Assembly (NCBI GenBank): GCA_012523535.1
Contig: JAAYII010000203.1
Location: 1 to 8,742, forward strand
Origin: Peptococcaceae bacterium
GTDB taxonomy: Bacteria; Bacillota; Desulfitobacteriia; Desulfitobacteriales; Syntrophobotulaceae
Reading direction: 5' to 3'
DNA: 8,742 bases
Under the pieces are notes generated by a model. It saw only the letters and a list, made by a program, of their open reading frames with translations. It searched no databases and was not told the origin of the DNA. Both the position numbers and the translations under genes were made by a program. This document shows positions 7,719 to 8,742 of the stretch, piece after piece; position 1 is the first letter of the stretch; every line of letters begins with the position of its first letter.

Positions 7719-8243
7719 ATGCTGGAACTTTTATATCAAAGGCGTAGTATCAGAAATTATTTGTCTACTCCGATTGAAGAAGAAAAAGTCCAGAAACTAA
7801 TTAGAGCCGCCTTGTTGGCTCCTTCCGGTAGAGGGGTGGACTCGCAGAGATTTATTGTAGTCACGGATCAAAACCTGCTTTCAAAATTGGCCCAAACCCG
7901 TGAATTCGGTTCGGCTTTCCTTAAAGATGCTCCTTTGGTTTTTGTAATATTAGGCGACAGCAAAGCTACAGATATTTGGGTAGAAGATGCCGCTCTTGCT
8001 GCAATAACAATTCAAATCACGGCCCAGTCTTTAGGTCTAGGATCCTGCTGGGTCCAAGTCAGAAATCGGCAGCAAAGCCCGGAAAAAACGGCTGAGGAAT
8101 ATGTACAGGAATTATTAAATATTCCGTCACATTTAAAAGTAGTCTGCATGCTTGGTATTGGTTACCCTGCCGAAAATAAAAAAGCGCGGACTGATAATGA
8201 CTTAGATTTTTCTAGGGTTTATACAAATACTTATAAAATTTAA
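7719..8243 (+). CDS. Small nitroreductase-family flavoprotein
   Basis: A 174-residue member of the FMN-dependent nitroreductase superfamily, near the short end of the family. The N-terminus has the FMN-phosphate motif RRSIRNY (8-14) and LLAPSGRG (32-39). The central helix DAALAAITIQITAQSLGLGSC (90-110, interrupted in quotation only by its length) and GIGYP (146-150) are typical of the dimer-interface and C-terminal parts. Relatives reduce nitro compounds, quinones or other acceptors with NAD(P)H; the natural substrate cannot be read from sequence. GGAGGG lies 6 nt before the ATG. It follows the D-amino acid aminotransferase by 23 nt and is probably co-transcribed. No convincing terminator follows it, so read-through into the hairpin array downstream is possible. 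Confidence 0.88.
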   Translation: MLELLYQRRSIRNYLSTPIEEEKVQKLIRAALLAPSGRGVDSQRFIVVTDQNLLSKLAQTREFGSAFLKDAPLVFVILGDSKATDIWVEDAALAAITIQITAQSLGLGSCWVQVRNRQQSPEKTAEEYVQELLNIPSHLKVVCMLGIGYPAENKKARTDNDLDFSRVYTNTYKI

Positions 8244-8369
8244 CGCTATAGAAAAAGTATTAAAAATGTTTTATTGATATTGTAAAATTTTAATTATTTT
8301 TGTTATTGGGGATAAAATAATTACCAGAATAATAAGACTGATGCAAGCAAATGATATAAAACGTAAAGG
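8244..8369 (+). other. AT-rich non-coding leader before the hairpin array
   Basis: No gene is visible. It contains one perfect 10-bp inverted repeat (TAATTATTTT 8291-8300 with AAAATAATTA 8314-8323, 13-nt loop) that lacks a following T-run and is therefore not a clear terminator, and an extended -10 element near 8352. It does not share the loop motif of the array that follows. Confidence 0.6.
8352..8360 (+). promoter_or_regulatory. Possible extended -10 promoter for the hairpin array
   Basis: TG-A-TATAAA (TG 8352-8353, TATAAA 8355-8360) is a good extended -10 match, predicting a start near 8367-8368, one to three bases before the first hairpin stem. No -35 box is apparent (ATAAGA at 17-bp spacing). 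Confidence 0.4.
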
Positions 8370-8400
8370 GTATGTAATGGTTGAGCGAAGACTTATATGT
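8370..8400 (+). repeat. Array hairpin 1
   Basis: Stem GTATGTAA (8370-8377) with TTATATGT (8393-8400), 8 bp including three G-U pairs; loop TGGTTGAGCGAAGAC. Inside the loop GTT can pair with GAC, leaving GAGCGAA as apical loop and TG bulged. Confidence 0.55.
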
Positions 8401-8413
8401 GCTCCATTCCGGG

Positions 8414-8443
8414 GTATATATGGGTCGACCAAAGATTGTATAC
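8414..8443 (+). repeat. Array hairpin 2
   Basis: Stem GTATATA (8414-8420) with TGTATAC (8437-8443), 7 bp; loop TGGGTCGACCAAAGAT (8421-8436). An alternative register pairs GGTC with GATT, leaving GACCAAA as apical loop. The loop is nearly identical to that of hairpin 5. Confidence 0.6.
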
Positions 8444-8454
8444 AGGTCTGAGGC

Positions 8455-8486
8455 GTGTATGCAGTCGGAGGGAAGATCCATTATAT
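8455..8486 (+). repeat. Array hairpin 3
   Basis: Imperfect stem GTGTATG (8455-8461) with CATTATAT (8479-8486), one bulged T. The loop holds AGTCGGAGGGAAGATC, in which GTC pairs with GAT around GGAGGGAA. This is the least regular stem of the first five. Confidence 0.45.
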
Positions 8487-8537
8487 TGGGGAAAGGCTTT
8501 ATTGCAGTCGAACAGTAAGATTGTAATAAGGTCCCAA
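8486..8537 (+). repeat. Array hairpin 4, with outer stem
   Basis: Inner stem CTTTATTGCAGTC (8497-8509) with GATTGTAATAAGG (8519-8531), 13 consecutive pairs including wobbles, loop GAACAGTAA. Outer stem TTGGGG (8486-8491) with TCCCAA (8532-8537). The five bases AAAGG (8492-8496) bulge on the left side only. Confidence 0.65.
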
Positions 8538-8579
8538 CTTAGTATAATGGGTCGAGCTAAGATCATGTAGGGTATTAAG
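8538..8579 (+). repeat. Array hairpin 5, with outer stem
   Basis: Inner stem ATG-(G)-GTC (8547-8553) with GATCAT (8561-8566), loop GAGCTAA. Outer stem CTTAGTAT (8538-8545) with GTATTAAG (8572-8579), 8 bp. The bulge GTAGG (8567-8571) is on the right, opposite a single A. Confidence 0.6.
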
Positions 8580-8580
8580 C

Positions 8581-8624
8581 ACCGTATTAATTTGTGCTAA
8601 ATCACAAGTTGGTATGACCACGGT
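8581..8624 (+). repeat. Array hairpin 6, divergent loop
   Basis: Stem AATTTGTG (8589-8596) with CACAAGTT (8603-8610), 8 bp with one wobble; short loop CTAAAT that keeps only part of the motif. ACCGT (8581-8585) and ACGGT (8620-8624) can close it, leaving GGTATGACC on the right, which contains its own GGT/ACC pairing. The second arm competes with hairpin 7. Confidence 0.5.
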
Positions 8625-8655
8625 TTTCTGCAGCCGCAAGATTGCAGAAGGCTGT
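8620..8655 (+). repeat. Array hairpin 7, GNRA-type loop
   Basis: The longest stem: ACGGTTTTCTGCA (8620-8632) with TGCAGAAGGCTGT (8643-8655), 13 consecutive pairs including three wobbles. Loop GCCGCAAGAT, in which C8635-G8640 closes GCAA, a GNRA tetraloop. It is the motif with the three variable bases missing. Confidence 0.65.
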
Positions 8656-8661
8656 TAAGAT

Positions 8662-8695
8662 ATCCTGCATGGTTGAACGAACCATGATTATGGGT
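8662..8695 (+). repeat. Array hairpin 8
   Basis: Perfect stem CATGGTT (8668-8674) with AACCATG (8680-8686), loop GAACG. The string TGGTTGAACGAA parallels TGGTTGAGCGAA of hairpin 1. A weak outer pairing ATCC (8662-8665) with GGGT (8692-8695) would leave ATTAT bulged on the right. Confidence 0.55.
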
Positions 8696-8703
8696 GGTGA
8701 AAT

Positions 8704-8742
8704 GCTTAATTATGGTTTAAGGATCATAGTTAGGTAATAAGC
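8704..8742 (+). repeat. Array hairpin 9, reaching the window end
   Basis: Inner stem AATTATG (8708-8714) with CATAGTT (8725-8731), loop GTTTAAGGAT. Outer stem GCTTA (8704-8708) with TAAGC (8738-8742), leaving a right-side bulge of about seven bases beginning near TAGG, like hairpin 5. A8708 can serve in only one of the two stems. More units may follow outside the window. Confidence 0.5.

Larger units (their letters stand above)
8370..8742 (+). ncRNA. Unrecognised tandem hairpin array, nine units of about 42 nt, incomplete at window end
   Basis: Nine consecutive hairpins fill the region. Corresponding points of their loops lie at about 8379, 8422, 8462, 8505, 8549, 8595, 8631, 8671 and 8714, an average spacing of 42 nt. 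Stem sequences differ between units yet each pairs, with frequent G-U wobbles that would be A-C mismatches on the other strand, so the + strand is the likely RNA. Five units share an apical motif close to GTCGA-NNN-AAGAT; the others have shortened or altered forms. It can be drawn as a UC/GA pair closing a GANNNAA loop. Units 4, 5 and 9, and less clearly 6 and 8, add an outer stem separated by a one-sided bulge. No coding potential is seen on either strand. I do not recognise a named RNA family. The upstream genes give no clue to function, and any partner gene would lie beyond the window. Confidence 0.65.

Noticed and set aside
8291..8323. Intrinsic terminator of the nitroreductase gene
   Set aside because: The stem is entirely A/T and is followed by CCAGAA instead of a T-run, so it does not fit an intrinsic terminator.
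8290..8481. 63-codon minus-strand open reading frame across the start of the hairpin array
   Set aside because: No ribosome binding site, no recognisable domain, residue use typical of chance translation (many Tyr, Ser, Asn), and it lies over structured repeats better explained as RNA.
8467..8518. GGAGGG in hairpin 3 followed by a short frame (ATT or TTG start) ending in TAA within hairpin 4
   Set aside because: About a dozen codons, no ATG, and the GGAGGG is part of the recurring loop in a modified form. Likely coincidence.
8486..8655. tRNA or other classical structured RNA (T-box, tmRNA, RNase P)
   Set aside because: No acceptor CCA arrangement, no T-arm TTCGANTC, no T-box NGGNACC sequence and no RNase P core sequence could be matched; the pattern is strictly repetitive.
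8690..8737. 15-codon ATG frame ending in TAA at the array end
   Set aside because: No ribosome binding site and it overlaps both arms of hairpin 9.
8370..8742. CRISPR array
   Set aside because: There is no constant repeat of 24-37 nt. The constant part is only about 13 nt in the loops and is itself degenerate, and the flanking arms are complementary to each other, unlike spacers.
8370..8742. TIGR array or integron attC series
   Set aside because: TIGR arrays should show conserved edge and loop repeats with box C/D-type motifs, and the inter-hairpin sequences here share no edge repeat. attC sites are longer and flank open reading frames, which are absent.

Overview
This window looks like the chromosome of an endospore-forming, low-GC member of the Bacillota, most likely a clostridial (Peptococcaceae-like) lineage. 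The reasons are the AT-rich sequence, strong GGAGG-type ribosome binding sites, a SpoVB-family flippase, a YpmA/DUF4264-like small protein, an EF-G2-type paralogue of elongation factor G, and a Bacillus-type D-amino acid aminotransferase. No transposase, integrase, tRNA or rRNA is visible. The genus is not identifiable from what I can see.

Layout. Positions 75-1679 (+) hold a tight run: GTP cyclohydrolase I (folE), a small DUF4264/YpmA-like protein, and the nucleotidase SurE. SurE converges base-to-base with a SpoVB/MurJ-type flippase on the minus strand (1680-3218). A divergent intergenic region (3219-3432) separates that from an EF-G2-like GTPase with a TTG start (3433-5412), closed by a strong intrinsic terminator. 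A second plus-strand run at 5633-8243 encodes a class I/II PLP aminotransferase, a class IV D-amino acid aminotransferase and a small nitroreductase-family flavoprotein.

The housekeeping genes are ordinary. folE feeds tetrahydrofolate or other pterin synthesis. SurE removes phosphate from nucleotides. The flippase probably exports a lipid-linked cell-wall precursor. The D-amino acid aminotransferase probably supplies D-glutamate or D-alanine for peptidoglycan, with the upstream aminotransferase handling the matching L-amino and keto acids.

The unusual part is the last 370 or so bases (about 8370 to the window end). No credible gene lies there. The + strand can be folded by eye into nine consecutive hairpins about 42 nt apart. 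The stems have different sequences but still pair, with many G-U wobbles that favour the + strand as the transcribed one. The apical loops carry a recurring motif close to GTCGA-NNN-AAGAT, which can be drawn as a UC/GA pair closing a GANNNAA loop. Several hairpins also have an outer stem separated from the inner stem by a one-sided bulge. An extended -10 element (TGaTATAAA, 8352-8360) sits just upstream of the first hairpin. The array runs off the window end, so its length and any partner gene are unknown. I do not recognise it as a named RNA family, and it is the main candidate here for an undescribed structured RNA or guide/sponge-like system.
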